Source of the DNA: Coraliomargarita sinensis
GTDB lineage: Bacteria > Verrucomicrobiota > Verrucomicrobiia > Opitutales > Coraliomargaritaceae
Assembly (NCBI RefSeq): GCF_003185655.1
Contig: NZ_QHJQ01000003.1
Coordinates: 310,001 to 374,000, forward strand
Direction: 5' to 3'
DNA: 64,000 bases
The notes below the pieces were generated by a model that saw only the letters and a list, made by a program, of their open reading frames with translations, was not told the DNA's origin and did no database searches. Below are positions 7,680 through 17,009 of the stretch, one piece after another; position 1 is the stretch's first letter; every line of letters starts with the position of its first letter. Both the position numbers and the translations under genes were made by a program.

Positions 7680-10082
7680 CTAGAAGCGCGTGCCAAAAGA
7701 AAAATTGAACTGTCCGCCGCCGCCGGAGCCTTCGGGCGAAGTAATCGGAATGCCGTAATCAAGCTGTAGTGGCGAGCCCATAAGGAGAATACGGGCACCG
7801 ACACCCCAGTTATCGGCATAGTCTGACATGCTGAAATCAAAATCTTCTTCATTAACAAAGCCCCAATCGTAGAAAACCACGAGCCCCAAAGGTTCCGCCA
7901 CACGGAAGAGATATTCGAAAGAAACCATGGAGTAGCTGTTACCACCGATTGATTCGTCGTCATCATCCGGATCTCTCGGACCGACGTCTCTGAAATCAAA
8001 ACCGCGCAAGGTGTCCGGTCCACCAAGGTAGAAACGATCATAGAATGGAACATCCGTGCTGTTCCCCCAAGGCGTTACCGTGCCGGCCCTTGCGACGACT
8101 GAAAAAGACTGTTCCAAAGTGTCAAAGGTCGGGAAGTAATGCGCGGTCTTGGCCTCGAATTTGTAGTAGTTCACATCCCCCCCGAGGCCGGCCACTTCGT
8201 TGTTCAACGAGGTCCGATTACCTTTGCGGGTGAAAATCAGGCTGTCCCGGTTGTCTCTCAGGAAGGTAAGCCCTACTTTTGAAATCAACTCTTCGCCTTC
8301 TGCCGCCTGAAAAACATCCGGAACCCCGTCACCCGTAATGGAACCGTCGGCATTCAGGACCGCTCCGGGTGCACCCGGATTACGCGCTACGTCGAAGATC
8401 TCAACCAGCTCCAGCCGGTAGGACAAACGTGCCTCAACCAGTTCAAAAAGCCTGCGGCGAAGGAAGAGCTCAAAACCGGTCCGCAACTCGTTATAATCGG
8501 CACTGTTGTAGTCGGACTCCGTTCGATAAAGCTCGACCCCGAACTCCAGACGCTGCTCGAAAAGCCAGGGCTCGATAAAGGAAACAACAACCTGATTACT
8601 CTCCGTACCGACCGAAGCGCGGAAACGGAATTTTTGACCGTCACCTTGAAAACCGGAGCGCCAATTAAAGAGATCGAAATTGCCCTGCGTCACCTCGAAA
8701 TAGACGACTGCACTTTCAACCGAACCAAAACCCGCGCCTATGGTAAAGTTACCGGTACGCCCTTCACGTACGGTAATTCCGAGATCCTTGCGCCCGGGAA
8801 TATTCGTCGGTTCAGGGTTGAGGCGGACATCCTCGAAGTAGTTGGTGTTTTTAAGACGTGCTTCGCTCACGTCCATTCTTTGCCGGTCGAAGACATCACC
8901 TGGGCGTAAGGCCAATTCACGGATAATTACCGTGGCTTTCGACTTGGTATTCCCCTCGACACGAATCGACTCGAGGTAAAAGCGTTCACTTTCACGAACG
9001 CGAAAGACAACATCGATCCGGCGGTTTTCCATGTTCGGCACACGCTCGGCGCGGACACCGGAATCGAGGTAACCACGCGAAGTGTAGTATTCGCGAATCG
9101 TGCTGGCTGCATCGTCAACCTTCTGGGGAGAAAACTTTTCGCCGGTCTCAACCTTAATTCCGGACAGGAGCTCCCCGTTGGTGAATACCGTATTATTATC
9201 CACGGAAAGCTCCCCGAGGTAGTAGAGGTCTCCCTCCGACACGGTGATGACGATATCGACTTCGTCTTCGCCTTCGAATTCAAATTCGACCCGATCTTCA
9301 TGAACGACAGAATCCAGATAGCCGTTGTCCCGATAGAAATTCCGCAATGTTTCAAGGTCCTCCTTGAACTGCTTTTCATCAAACTTCCCTGAGCCTGTGA
9401 TCCAGGAAAACCACCCGTCCTTTTTCGTCTCCAGTTGCTTACGCAGCTTCTTGTCCGAGAAGACTTCGTTGCCCTTAAAAATAATATCCTCAATCCGCAG
9501 GTCTCCACCTTCTTCTATGTCGATATCCACAATCGCATAACCGGTTTCAGGATTTCGCGAAATACGATAGTCCACAGACACATCAGGGTAGCCTTTCTTC
9601 ACATAATAAGCCGCGATTGCATCCGCAGCCAGGCTGACTTTGTATTCATCGAGCGAATCGCCGCTTTCGAGAGTGACGTCCTCTTCAATTTCAGCTTTTC
9701 GGGCCAGACGCTTGTCCGAATAGTTTTCGTTCCCGTTAAAGCGAATGCGCTCGATGGTATACTTGGACTCCAGTTCAAAATAAACATCGATTTTATCTTC
9801 CGGAGCTTTTTCCACCCGGACTTCGACAAATTCAAAATAACCGGAGGAGTAAAGCGCACGAATCGATTGGTCGATCAGGGCAGGATTATAATCCATCCCG
9901 GGGCGCAATTGAACGTTACTAAAAATGAACTGGTCGCTGACCGCACGGAATCCTTTGAACTCCGGTATAATACGACGAATTTCCGGATACTCCTCCGCGG
10001 CGTCCTGCGCCAGCGCGCCGGTACAGCTCAGAAGAACGGATGATAGAGTAAGGGTGCGAAAAAGTGTTTTGAAGAAACGCAT
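7680..10082 (-). CDS. bamA: Outer membrane protein assembly factor BamA
   Basis: Core of the BAM machine that folds beta-barrel proteins into the outer membrane. At 800 residues it has the expected layout: signal peptide (about 1-25, ending GALAQ), five POTRA domains (about 30-430) with repeated patterns such as GYxDxxV and RGYLDSGV, and a C-terminal 16-stranded barrel ending in Phe (NFSFGTRF), the signal for barrel assembly. The insertion [17 protein letters not shown] and the [16 protein letters not shown] region (the conserved V/IRGF loop) confirm the Omp85 family. It precedes skp and lpxD. Confidence 0.96.
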   Translation of the reverse strand: MRFFKTLFRTLTLSSVLLSCTGALAQDAAEEYPEIRRIIPEFKGFRAVSDQFIFSNVQLRPGMDYNPALIDQSIRALYSSGYFEFVEVRVEKAPEDKIDVYFELESKYTIERIRFNGNENYSDKRLARKAEIEEDVTLESGDSLDEYKVSLAADAIAAYYVKKGYPDVSVDYRISRNPETGYAIVDIDIEEGGDLRIEDIIFKGNEVFSDKKLRKQLETKKDGWFSWITGSGKFDEKQFKEDLETLRNFYRDNGYLDSVVHEDRVEFEFEGEDEVDIVITVSEGDLYYLGELSVDNNTVFTNGELLSGIKVETGEKFSPQKVDDAASTIREYYTSRGYLDSGVRAERVPNMENRRIDVVFRVRESERFYLESIRVEGNTKSKATVIIRELALRPGDVFDRQRMDVSEARLKNTNYFEDVRLNPEPTNIPGRKDLGITVREGRTGNFTIGAGFGSVESAVVYFEVTQGNFDLFNWRSGFQGDGQKFRFRASVGTESNQVVVSFIEPWLFEQRLEFGVELYRTESDYNSADYNELRTGFELFLRRRLFELVEARLSYRLELVEIFDVARNPGAPGAVLNADGSITGDGVPDVFQAAEGEELISKVGLTFLRDNRDSLIFTRKGNRTSLNNEVAGLGGDVNYYKFEAKTAHYFPTFDTLEQSFSVVARAGTVTPWGNSTDVPFYDRFYLGGPDTLRGFDFRDVGPRDPDDDDESIGGNSYSMVSFEYLFRVAEPLGLVVFYDWGFVNEEDFDFSMSDYADNWGVGARILLMGSPLQLDYGIPITSPEGSGGGGQFNFSFGTRF

Positions 10083-10109
10083 GGACTAATTCCTGGGGAA
10101 TACGGGCAG

Positions 10110-11552
10110 CTAGTGCTGGAAATTCTCGTAGCGGGTATAACGGCGAACGAAGGTAAGATCGATATCCCCTACTGGGCCGTTACGTTGCTTGGCAATGATT
10201 AATTTAATTTGCTCAACATCTCCGGGCAGTCCGCCCTCTTCAACGCTTTCATCATCATCGCGCTTTTTGGCGCGGCTCAGTAGGAATACGACGTCGGCAT
10301 CCTGCTCGATCGAACCGGACTCACGAAGGTCGGATAGACGTGGATCGCGGTTGTCCTTTTCCGACTCACGATTAAGCTGGCTGAGCACAACGACCGGAAC
10401 ATCCAGCTCTTTCGCCAGGCTCTTCACCCCTCGGGAAATATCGGCGATCTGTTGCTCGCGGGGCGCACGCGAATCTGTGCCGCGAACCAGTTGAAGATAG
10501 TCGATTACAATCAGGCCGAGACGATTCTTGGCGTCAATCCGTCGGGCCTTCGCGCGCAGGTCGAGAATTGTGGAGTCCGCCGCGTCATCAATCCAAAGCG
10601 GTGTACGCTCGAGCTCTTTCACGGTCTGGGTGATCTGGCGCTGGTCATCGGACGAGGCCACCCTGTCGCGGATGCGCTTCATGTCCACCCGGGCACGGCT
10701 ACAGATCAAACGCATGGCCAACTGCGCCGCCGTCATTTCCAGACTGAAAACAAGCACGCCGGTCGGTTCGCGACCACCATCGGGAATGATGGCATGTTCG
10801 GCAAAGTTCATCGCAAGACTCGTCTTACCCACGGAAGGACGGGCGGCGAGAACGATCATCTGACCGGGATGAAAGCCGTAGGTCATGCCGTCGAGATCGC
10901 GGAAGCCGGACAGCACGCCGCTGGCTTCCTGCTTGTTATTCAAGAGGGCATGAATATCGGAAACCGCATCTTTGAGCGATTCCTTGATGGGTGTCGCGGT
11001 TTTGGAAACCCGGCCACTACTGATGTGGTGAATCTCCGACTCGATCTTATCAATAAAAACACTGATATCCTCCTGCTGCTGGTAGCAGGCCTCTGTCGCC
11101 TCGCGGGAGGTACGAATCAGGCGCCGAAGAAGGTACTTCTCATGAACAATCTTGGCGTAGTATTTGGCGTGCGCTGAAGTCTCGATCCGGCCCTGGATAT
11201 GATAGATTTGAGCCAGCCCACCGACTTCCTCCTCAATCCCTTTTCGCTGCAGAGTGTCAAATAAGACGATTTCGTCGATGGGATCACCGATCTCATAGAG
11301 CTCTAGCAGGGTTTGATAGATCTGGGCGTGTGCTTCCTTGAAGAAACACTCCGGTTGAATCTGCATCTCAATGCAGGTCGTAATGACCTCCAGCCCCCCG
11401 TCCAGGAGGCAGGCGGCCAGTAAGCCTTCCTCCGCCTCCATGTTATGGGGCGGCACACGCAGCTCCGAGCCCTCAGCAGTCTCGGGAGTAAATCGATTTT
11501 TACCCGGAAATTTTTTTCGACCGGAACCAGCGGCGCTCGAATCAGATGGCAT
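10110..11552 (-). CDS. dnaB: Replicative DNA helicase DnaB
   Basis: Hexameric 5'-3' helicase of the replication fork. The 480-residue protein has the N-terminal primase-interacting domain (about 34-140, starting [12 protein letters not shown]) and a RecA-like ATPase domain from about 205: Walker [10 protein letters not shown] at 237-245 (Lys243), Walker [11 protein letters not shown], and the [15 protein letters not shown] motif. A 30-residue basic/polar N-terminal extension precedes the domain. No intein is present. It follows rplI in the same order seen in many bacteria (rpsF-ssb-rplI-dnaB). Confidence 0.97.
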   Translation of the reverse strand: MPSDSSAAGSGRKKFPGKNRFTPETAEGSELRVPPHNMEAEEGLLAACLLDGGLEVITTCIEMQIQPECFFKEAHAQIYQTLLELYEIGDPIDEIVLFDTLQRKGIEEEVGGLAQIYHIQGRIETSAHAKYYAKIVHEKYLLRRLIRTSREATEACYQQQEDISVFIDKIESEIHHISSGRVSKTATPIKESLKDAVSDIHALLNNKQEASGVLSGFRDLDGMTYGFHPGQMIVLAARPSVGKTSLAMNFAEHAIIPDGGREPTGVLVFSLEMTAAQLAMRLICSRARVDMKRIRDRVASSDDQRQITQTVKELERTPLWIDDAADSTILDLRAKARRIDAKNRLGLIVIDYLQLVRGTDSRAPREQQIADISRGVKSLAKELDVPVVVLSQLNRESEKDNRDPRLSDLRESGSIEQDADVVFLLSRAKKRDDDESVEEGGLPGDVEQIKLIIAKQRNGPVGDIDLTFVRRYTRYENFQH

Positions 11553-11613
11553 GGAAATAGGTGGTGTCGTATTGACAGCGGTGAATCAACCCTATCCCGC
11601 CGGATGTGAAAAA

Positions 11614-12120
11614 CTATTCCTTGTCTTCAGCGTCCGCAGCCTCTTCTTCGGCAGCTTCCTCAATGGGATTTTCAGAAACGACTTCGAACTTGAGCTCTGC
11701 CGTGACTTCGCCGGCAAGTTTCACAGTGACCGTGTGGGAACCAAGCTCCTTGATCGGAGCCGGTAGCGAGAGCTGCTTCTTCACCAGCTCGACGCCTTCT
11801 TCCTTCAGACGCTCGATCAGGTCGTTGGCGGTCACGGCGCCAAACATCTTGCCACCCTCGCCGGTCTTTACCGCGATCGCGATATTCTTGGCATCAATCT
11901 GCTCAGCCAGCGTGCGGGCTTCATCGAGTTCCTTTTGCTCACGCACTTCGCGGGCTTTCAGAAGCGCTTCGATCTGCTTCTTGTTCGCCTGCGTGATCGG
12001 CAGTGCCAGTTTACGCGGCAGCAGAAAGTTGCGAGCGTAGCCGGAACGAACGGTGACGGTGTCGCCCTCCGCGCCGAGTCCATGAATGGGTTTTAAGAGA
12101 AGAACCTGATTATTGGCCAT
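11614..12120 (-). CDS. rplI: 50S ribosomal protein L9
   Basis: Large-subunit protein at the base of the L1 stalk. The 168-residue chain shows the N-terminal RNA-binding domain with LLKPIHGLGAEGDTVTVRSGYARNFLLP, a long charged connecting helix (about 45-75) and the C-terminal domain. The last ~20 residues are an acidic, Ala/Glu-rich tail beyond the usual ~150 residues. It follows ssb by 36 bp and precedes dnaB. The expected rpsR (S18) gene is absent from this cluster. Confidence 0.97.
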   Translation of the reverse strand: MANNQVLLLKPIHGLGAEGDTVTVRSGYARNFLLPRKLALPITQANKKQIEALLKAREVREQKELDEARTLAEQIDAKNIAIAVKTGEGGKMFGAVTANDLIERLKEEGVELVKKQLSLPAPIKELGSHTVTVKLAGEVTAELKFEVVSENPIEEAAEEEAADAEDKE

Positions 12121-12156
12121 GATGAGTATTTGAGTAAATGAGTGTAATAGGTGTTT

Positions 12157-12615
12157 TTAGAAGGGCACGTCTTCGTCGAGCGTGTCGCTATCGTCGTTCT
12201 GCGAGGAGGAAGCGGACGGTTTGGAATTCGCGGGTGGTGAACTGCTCTCGTAACCACCGGAATTGCCACCGCCTGCATTGTCATCGCGCCCGCCGATGAA
12301 TTGGAAATTTTCCAGGACAACGCCCAGCTTGCTGCGCTTTTGTCCTTCGTTGGTCTCCCATTGGTCGAGCTTCAAGCGGCCCTCTACCATAAGCGGGCGA
12401 CCTTTGCGCATGTATTTGGTAATGACTTCGGCCTGTTTACCGAAAGCATCAATATCCACGAAGGTGGTTTCTTCCCGGCGCTCGCCGTCGCGGGTCGAGA
12501 ATACCCGGGAAACCGCCATGCCCAGCTTGCAGATGGTGTTGCCATTAGCCGTCACACGAGTCTCCGGATCGCGGGTCAGATTACCGAGAAGGATGACTTT
12601 ATTGAATGAGGCCAT
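12157..12615 (-). CDS. ssb: Single-stranded DNA-binding protein
   Basis: Binds single-stranded DNA in replication, recombination and repair. It has 152 residues: an OB-fold domain (about 1-108, starting MASFNKVILLGNLTRDPE), a flexible Gly/Asn/Ser-rich linker (about 110-138) and the acidic C-terminal tip DEDVPF that docks partner proteins. It sits between rpsF and rplI and upstream of dnaB, so replication and translation proteins are made from one transcript. Confidence 0.97.
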   Translation of the reverse strand: MASFNKVILLGNLTRDPETRVTANGNTICKLGMAVSRVFSTRDGERREETTFVDIDAFGKQAEVITKYMRKGRPLMVEGRLKLDQWETNEGQKRSKLGVVLENFQFIGGRDDNAGGGNSGGYESSSPPANSKPSASSSQNDDSDTLDEDVPF

Positions 12616-12636
12616 GGGACGTGCGTAGGATTGGAA

Positions 12637-12936
12637 TTAGAGAGATTCGACGAAGATACGGTTGACGCGCTTGTCGAGGCGAAGCTTTTCCTTGAGCGTG
12701 GCAGGCACCGAACCGGGTCCGCTGAAGTAGAACTCCAGATAGTGCCCTTGCTTGTAGCGTTGATCGGCGGCGCGGGAGAAATCGCGGATACCGAGATCCT
12801 CGCTTTCACTCACTTCGGCTCCAATGTCGCCGAAAACGTCTTTAATATCAGCCAAAACCTTCGCGGCGTCGTCTTCGGACTCGCGGAGATCTAGGATGAA
12901 GGTTGCTTTGTAGTTATTTGTTGTGACTGCGCTCAT
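12637..12936 (-). CDS. rpsF: 30S ribosomal protein S6
   Basis: Small-subunit protein that normally pairs with S18. I chose the ATG at 12936 (99 residues, MSAVTTNNYKATFIL), which gives a normal S6 length; the longer reading from 12993 adds 19 low-complexity residues read from inside pth in another frame. With this start the gene overlaps the end of pth by 23 bases, which suggests coupled translation. Conserved features include the ferredoxin-like ATFILDLR first strand and the FYFSGPGS segment. No rpsR follows. Confidence 0.92.
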   Translation of the reverse strand: MSAVTTNNYKATFILDLRESEDDAAKVLADIKDVFGDIGAEVSESEDLGIRDFSRAADQRYKQGHYLEFYFSGPGSVPATLKEKLRLDKRVNRIFVESL

Positions 12937-13519
12937 GCGTCGTTGATGTGCGTTGGTTGATGATGTTGAAGGCGGTCTCGATGCCCTTGTCAATGATCAG
13001 TCGTATATGATCGAGGAAGTCAGGCATGCGACTTGAAATCAATTCGCGCTCGGCCGGCTTAAACTGGCTGAGTACGTAATCTGCGAGGTCCATCTCTTTA
13101 ACAGGCTTGGCGCCAATCCCGATCCGGTAGCGGACGAATCCGGGACCGATCCGATCAAGCAGATCGCCTATGCCGTTGTGGCCACCCGAACTGCCGTTGA
13201 CACTTAGCTTGGCCCGACCGAGGTCGAGCGTCAGATCGTCGTAAGTCACCAGGAGTGACTCCGGCCCAAGCTTGTGGTAGCGAAGCACCGCACCGAGTGA
13301 GCGACCACTGTCGTTCATGTAGGTTTGCGGCTTGACCAGCAATAGCTTGCGCTCTCCAGCTTGAACGGTGGCGACCTCAGCCTCGAAACGGGCCTCCGGA
13401 CGCCAGACGCCCCCAAGCTGGTAAGCGAACCGGTCGACAACATCAAAACCGATGTTGTGGCGGGTGTTGCGGTATTTTGGGCCCGGATTTCCGAGACCGG
13501 CAATGACCGCGATGGACAT
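12914..13519 (-). CDS. pth: Peptidyl-tRNA hydrolase
   Basis: Recycles peptidyl-tRNAs released from stalled ribosomes by cleaving the ester bond. The 201-residue sequence shows the family signatures: GLGNPGPKYRNTRHNIGFDVVD near the N-terminus (catalytic His in TRHNIG, about residue 21), KPQTYMNDSG (about 83-92) and DDLTLDLG. The gene follows rplY by 59 bp, with a short hairpin between, and its 3' end overlaps rpsF. The rplY-pth pairing is common in bacteria. Confidence 0.96.
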   Translation of the reverse strand: MSIAVIAGLGNPGPKYRNTRHNIGFDVVDRFAYQLGGVWRPEARFEAEVATVQAGERKLLLVKPQTYMNDSGRSLGAVLRYHKLGPESLLVTYDDLTLDLGRAKLSVNGSSGGHNGIGDLLDRIGPGFVRYRIGIGAKPVKEMDLADYVLSQFKPAERELISSRMPDFLDHIRLIIDKGIETAFNIINQRTSTTHERSHNK

Positions 13520-13536
13520 TTTGAAAGAACAGTTCG

Positions 13537-13553
13537 GCAGGCAACTTGCCTGC
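13537..13553 (-). other. Hairpin in the rplY-pth spacer
   Basis: GCAGGCAA and its complement flank a single base, giving a practical stem of 6-7 bp with a 3-5 base loop. It lies 18 bases before the pth start codon and has no U-run, so it is more likely a processing or attenuation element, or chance, than a terminator. Confidence 0.4.
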
Positions 13554-13578
13554 AGGTAGGATTGAATTGGATGAAAAA

Positions 13579-14268
13579 TTAGCTCTTAGCTTCGTCAGCG
13601 TCGGAGTCGTCGCCTCCTTCGGGCGCTTCTTCGTCATCGCTGACCTTGGTCGAAGGCACTTCATCAGCGGCGACTTCTTCAGCACCCTCTTCAGGCTCAG
13701 CCTCGACTGTCGGCGGCTGGCAGGAAACAATCACCTGGGCCGGTTCGTTGAGATACTCCACGCCTTCGAGTTCAGGGAGCTCGTCAATGTGGATGGCTTC
13801 ACCCACCTCAAGCTTGCTCACGTCAACCTCAACGTGGTCGGGAAGCTTGGACGGACGGCAGCGAATGTCCACATCGTGCGTCTTGTGGTCGATCACACCA
13901 CCGTCGTTCTTCACACCGACACAATCGGCCTCACCGACAAGATGCACCGGAATGTGTGTGGTGAAGGCGTGGCCGCGCTCGATTTCCTGGAAATCGATAT
14001 GGTTGATGATGTTTTTGACGGCATCTCGTTGGATATCCTGGACCAAGGAGAGTGCTTTCTCCCCCTTCTCGTCGGTCAATTCGACCACAGCTGCGCCACC
14101 ACCGATCTCACGGTTCAGGTTACGAAAATCGACCGCGGAAACGGAAATAGAGCGGGCATTGCCCTGACCGTAAAGCGAGGCAGGGATGCGACCCTCTGCT
14201 CGTAGGCGACGGGCAACACCGCGGCCCGTGTTTTCACGGCTGGATATGTTTAACGAATATGTTTGCAT
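13579..14268 (-). CDS. rplY: 50S ribosomal protein L25/general stress protein Ctc
   Basis: Binds 5S rRNA in the large subunit. At 229 residues it is the long Ctc/TL5 form: N-terminal L25 domain (about 1-95, with SSRENTGRGVARRLRAEGRIPASLYG), a beta-rich TL5 C-terminal domain (about 100-185) and an acidic Glu/Asp/Ala tail (about 190-229). It is the first gene of the minus-strand run, divergent from nspC, so the promoter for the run should lie in 14269-14467. Confidence 0.96.
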   Translation of the reverse strand: MQTYSLNISSRENTGRGVARRLRAEGRIPASLYGQGNARSISVSAVDFRNLNREIGGGAAVVELTDEKGEKALSLVQDIQRDAVKNIINHIDFQEIERGHAFTTHIPVHLVGEADCVGVKNDGGVIDHKTHDVDIRCRPSKLPDHVEVDVSKLEVGEAIHIDELPELEGVEYLNEPAQVIVSCQPPTVEAEPEEGAEEVAADEVPSTKVSDDEEAPEGGDDSDADEAKS

Positions 14269-14467
14269 AACTGGTAGAATTCAAGACTACGCCGTTCCTG
14301 AAACGGCTCTGGAATTGAGAAAACGGGGCAGAGTAGAATAGCCGAATCGAAAAGCAACCTAAAGTTTTGGAATTTTTAACCTGCGGGAATTTTTGTTTTC
14401 CGTCCCACGACCACTGGATTAAACCATATATATAAACACGACCGGACTCAGCCTGGTCGCCACCTGT
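14269..14467. promoter_or_regulatory. Divergent promoter region rplY/nspC
   Basis: The 199-bp gap separates the housekeeping run from nspC. A hairpin (GCCGTT/AACGGC, 14291-14307) lies in the rplY leader about 23 bases before its start. On the minus strand a possible TTGCTT/TACTCT pair (16-base spacer) lies around 14326-14353. On the plus strand an AT-rich TATATATA (14427-14434) about 34 bases before nspC could be a -10 region. These boxes are weak matches seen by eye; the location of promoters here is inferred from gene orientation. Confidence 0.4.
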
Positions 14468-15673
14468 ATGTCACAAGACCCGACACCACCTTTATCCGCG
14501 CAAAGCCTGAAACAACTGGCCCAAATTCCGCTCGATGCGGTTTCCTCACCGGGCTATGTCGTGCATTTGGACCGGCTGGAGGAAAACTGCCAACTCCTCG
14601 CCTCAGTGGCCGAACGCTCGGGCGCCAAGGTCCTCCTCGCCCTCAAGGGCTTCGCCTGTCATGCCACGTTCCCTTTGATTCGCCAGTATCTGCAGGGGAC
14701 GACCTCCAGCGGGCTCCATGAGGCACTTCTGGCGAAAGAGTACTTTGGGAAGGAAGTTCATGTCTACTGCCCTGCCTATAAAAGCGAAGAACTGGCCGAG
14801 CTCGGAAGCTTCGCACACAGTCTTGTCTTTAACTCGCCCAGGCAGCTCGAGGCCGGCCTGAAATCACTGCAAAAGAAAAGCCGCCCGGAAATCGGCCTGC
14901 GAATCAACCCGGAATATTCGGAGGTGGAAACGGACCTCTACGATCCCTGTGCGCCCGACTCGAGACTGGGCACACCCAGGTCCGCCCTGGATACGGTGCT
15001 GACCGAGAACCCGGATGCCTTCGAGGCTCTGGATGGCCTGCATTTTCATGCCCTTTGTGAACAGGACGCGGATGCGCTTGAGCATACCGTCGCGGCTTTT
15101 GAAGCCAAATTCAGCGACCTCATCGCACGGGTCAAATGGGTCAACTTCGGCGGTGGGCATCACATTACCCGACCGGGCTACGATGTGGAGAGACTGATCT
15201 CGGTCATACGGCGCTTCCGGGAGAGTTACCAAGTCGAGATCTACCTTGAACCGGGCGAAGCCGTGGCACTGCACACCGGAATTCTCGTGGTTACCGTGCT
15301 CGACATTCTTGAGGCCGGAGGCCACCAGCTCGCCATACTCGATAGCTCCGCGACCTGCCACATGCCCGACGTACTGGAAATGCCCTATCGCCCCAATATC
15401 GCCGGCGCCGGCAAACCCGGCGAAAATGAATACACTTACCGCCTGGGAGGGCTCTCCTGCCTGGCAGGTGACGTGATCGGAGATTACTCCTTTGAGGAAC
15501 CGCTGCGGGTCGGCCAACGCCTGGCCTTCCTCGATATGTCACACTACACAATGGTCAAGACCACGACGTTTAACGGTGTGCCACTTCCCTCGATCAATAC
15601 CTACTCCCAAGCTGCCGGCCTGACCGGGATCCGGCAATTCGGTTATGCCGACTACCGCGACCGCTTGTCCTGA
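14468..15673 (+). CDS. nspC: Carboxynorspermidine/carboxyspermidine decarboxylase
   Basis: PLP-dependent alanine-racemase-fold enzyme that decarboxylates carboxy(nor)spermidine to (nor)spermidine in the aspartate semialdehyde route of polyamine synthesis. The 401-residue protein has the PLP lysine at Lys60 (LLALKGFA), the phosphate-binding Gly-rich NFGGGHH (about 226-232), the EPGEAV motif, and LGGLSCLAGD, whose Cys completes the dimer active site. The partner carboxynorspermidine dehydrogenase is not adjacent. The gene stands alone, divergent from rplY. Confidence 0.92.
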   Translation: MSQDPTPPLSAQSLKQLAQIPLDAVSSPGYVVHLDRLEENCQLLASVAERSGAKVLLALKGFACHATFPLIRQYLQGTTSSGLHEALLAKEYFGKEVHVYCPAYKSEELAELGSFAHSLVFNSPRQLEAGLKSLQKKSRPEIGLRINPEYSEVETDLYDPCAPDSRLGTPRSALDTVLTENPDAFEALDGLHFHALCEQDADALEHTVAAFEAKFSDLIARVKWVNFGGGHHITRPGYDVERLISVIRRFRESYQVEIYLEPGEAVALHTGILVVTVLDILEAGGHQLAILDSSATCHMPDVLEMPYRPNIAGAGKPGENEYTYRLGGLSCLAGDVIGDYSFEEPLRVGQRLAFLDMSHYTMVKTTTFNGVPLPSINTYSQAAGLTGIRQFGYADYRDRLS

Positions 15674-15735
15674 TGCAATTTTTTACATCCCACACAAGCA
15701 TGAAAATTATGATTCGACGTTTGCCAAAGCTTACC

Positions 15736-15758
15736 TATTAAGAAATCAGCTATTAAGA
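15736..15758. promoter_or_regulatory. Direct repeat upstream of the histidine kinase
   Basis: TATTAAGA occurs at 15736-15743 and again at 15751-15758, 15 bases apart centre to centre, in the AT-rich 179-bp gap before the kinase gene. Such a spacing could be a protein-binding pair on one DNA face or part of the promoter; no clear -35/-10 pair is seen. Confidence 0.3.
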
Positions 15759-15852
15759 GACGCTAAGCAAAGATGACCTTATTCACTCTCAGAGATTTGA
15801 ACGCCTCCGCGAAAAATAGTCGCATCTCTGAACGCAGTAACTGCGGTTCACA

Positions 15853-16947
15853 ATGAAGCTGGAAGAACACCCATTTATAGAAAGTATTTCCGCGGAACGT
15901 CGTGACTTGATCCTGGGCGAGATTGAGGTGCTCGAACTCGAACCGGAGATGCCTATCTTCGAGGAAAAATCCGAACCGGATGCACTTTATCTCATTCTCG
16001 AAGGCTCTGTCTGTTTCACCAAGGCGAAGAACGACGGAAGTCGCCAAATCGTCAGCGAGTCCGAGGCTGGCAGCTTCTTCGGCGAAGTGGGCGTCTTCAC
16101 CGGGGAAAAACGGGCACTCGGCGCCCAGACTCGGGGAAAAAGCCGCGTGGCCCGCGTGCCCGAACCGACCGTGAAAAGAATTATCGAAGACTCCGAGCCG
16201 GTCCGCCGTATTCTGGAGAGCGTCATTCACCATCTCAAGAGCACGACCAATCATTACATGAGCGAGGTCATGCGCACGGAAAAGTTTGCCCTCGTCGGCA
16301 CGATGGTCTCCTCCATCCTGCACGATTTCAAAAATCCCTTCTCCATTATCAGCCTCGGCTCCACCATCATCCAAAACCGCCACAAGGATGATCCGAAAAC
16401 CGCCAAGATCTGTAACGATATGGAAACCCAGATCCGCCGCATGGTCAACATGGCCAACGATTTGGCCGCTTTTGCCCGGGGCGAACACGAAATCGAGATT
16501 GCCCACATCTCCCTGGACACCCTATTCGAACACTTTCAGGAGTTGAACGGCCCGTTCTTCGATGACAACCAGATCGACCTCAAACTGAACGGTAACGGGA
16601 TCACGCTTCAAGGTGACGCCAGCCGCCTCCTCAGAATCTTGCAGAATCTAGTAGGTAACGCCATCGATGCCCTTCACACAGCTGAAATCGAGGGTGAAAT
16701 CAAAGTCGACGCTGAAACGAAGGGCGATGATGTGATCATCCGCGTCAGCGACAACGGCCCCGGCATCCCCCCCGACATCCGGGAAAACTTCTTCGAGCCC
16801 TTTGTCACGCAGGGCAAAAACGAGGGCACCGGTCTCGGCACCGCCATCGTCAAAAGCATCGTCCTGGCCCACAAAGGCAGTATCGACTTCGAGACCAGCG
16901 CCCGGGGCACGACCTTTACTATTCAACTGCCGAAAGAGCAGGCTTGA
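15853..16947 (+). CDS. Soluble sensor histidine kinase with N-terminal cyclic-nucleotide-binding domain
   Basis: A 364-residue cytoplasmic kinase with no membrane segment. Residues ~15-125 look like a cNMP/CRP-type sensor barrel (LYLILEGSVCF, SESEAGSFFGEVGVF, as in cyclic-nucleotide domains). The dimerisation/phosphoacceptor helix carries His157 in LHDFKNP. The ATPase domain has the N box (Asn269 in NLVGNAIDAL), G1 box DNGPG (300-304) and G2 box GTGLGT (325-330). No response regulator gene is adjacent, so it is an orphan kinase whose partner lies elsewhere. Binding of a cyclic nucleotide is inferred from the fold only. Confidence 0.88.
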   Translation: MKLEEHPFIESISAERRDLILGEIEVLELEPEMPIFEEKSEPDALYLILEGSVCFTKAKNDGSRQIVSESEAGSFFGEVGVFTGEKRALGAQTRGKSRVARVPEPTVKRIIEDSEPVRRILESVIHHLKSTTNHYMSEVMRTEKFALVGTMVSSILHDFKNPFSIISLGSTIIQNRHKDDPKTAKICNDMETQIRRMVNMANDLAAFARGEHEIEIAHISLDTLFEHFQELNGPFFDDNQIDLKLNGNGITLQGDASRLLRILQNLVGNAIDALHTAEIEGEIKVDAETKGDDVIIRVSDNGPGIPPDIRENFFEPFVTQGKNEGTGLGTAIVKSIVLAHKGSIDFETSARGTTFTIQLPKEQA

Positions 16948-16963
16948 ACCGGTGTACCGGTTC
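16946..16963. terminator. Near-perfect palindrome at the kinase stop codon
   Basis: GAACCGGT and its complement ACCGGTTC flank two bases; the hairpin begins at the last base of the kinase stop codon, in the 62-bp gap between convergent genes. It lacks a U-run, so a terminator role in either direction is only probable from position. Confidence 0.4.
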
Positions 16964-17009
16964 CGGCTTGCCTGCAAAGCGTGGAGCGGGAGTACCTAAA
17001 CAGCGAAAC

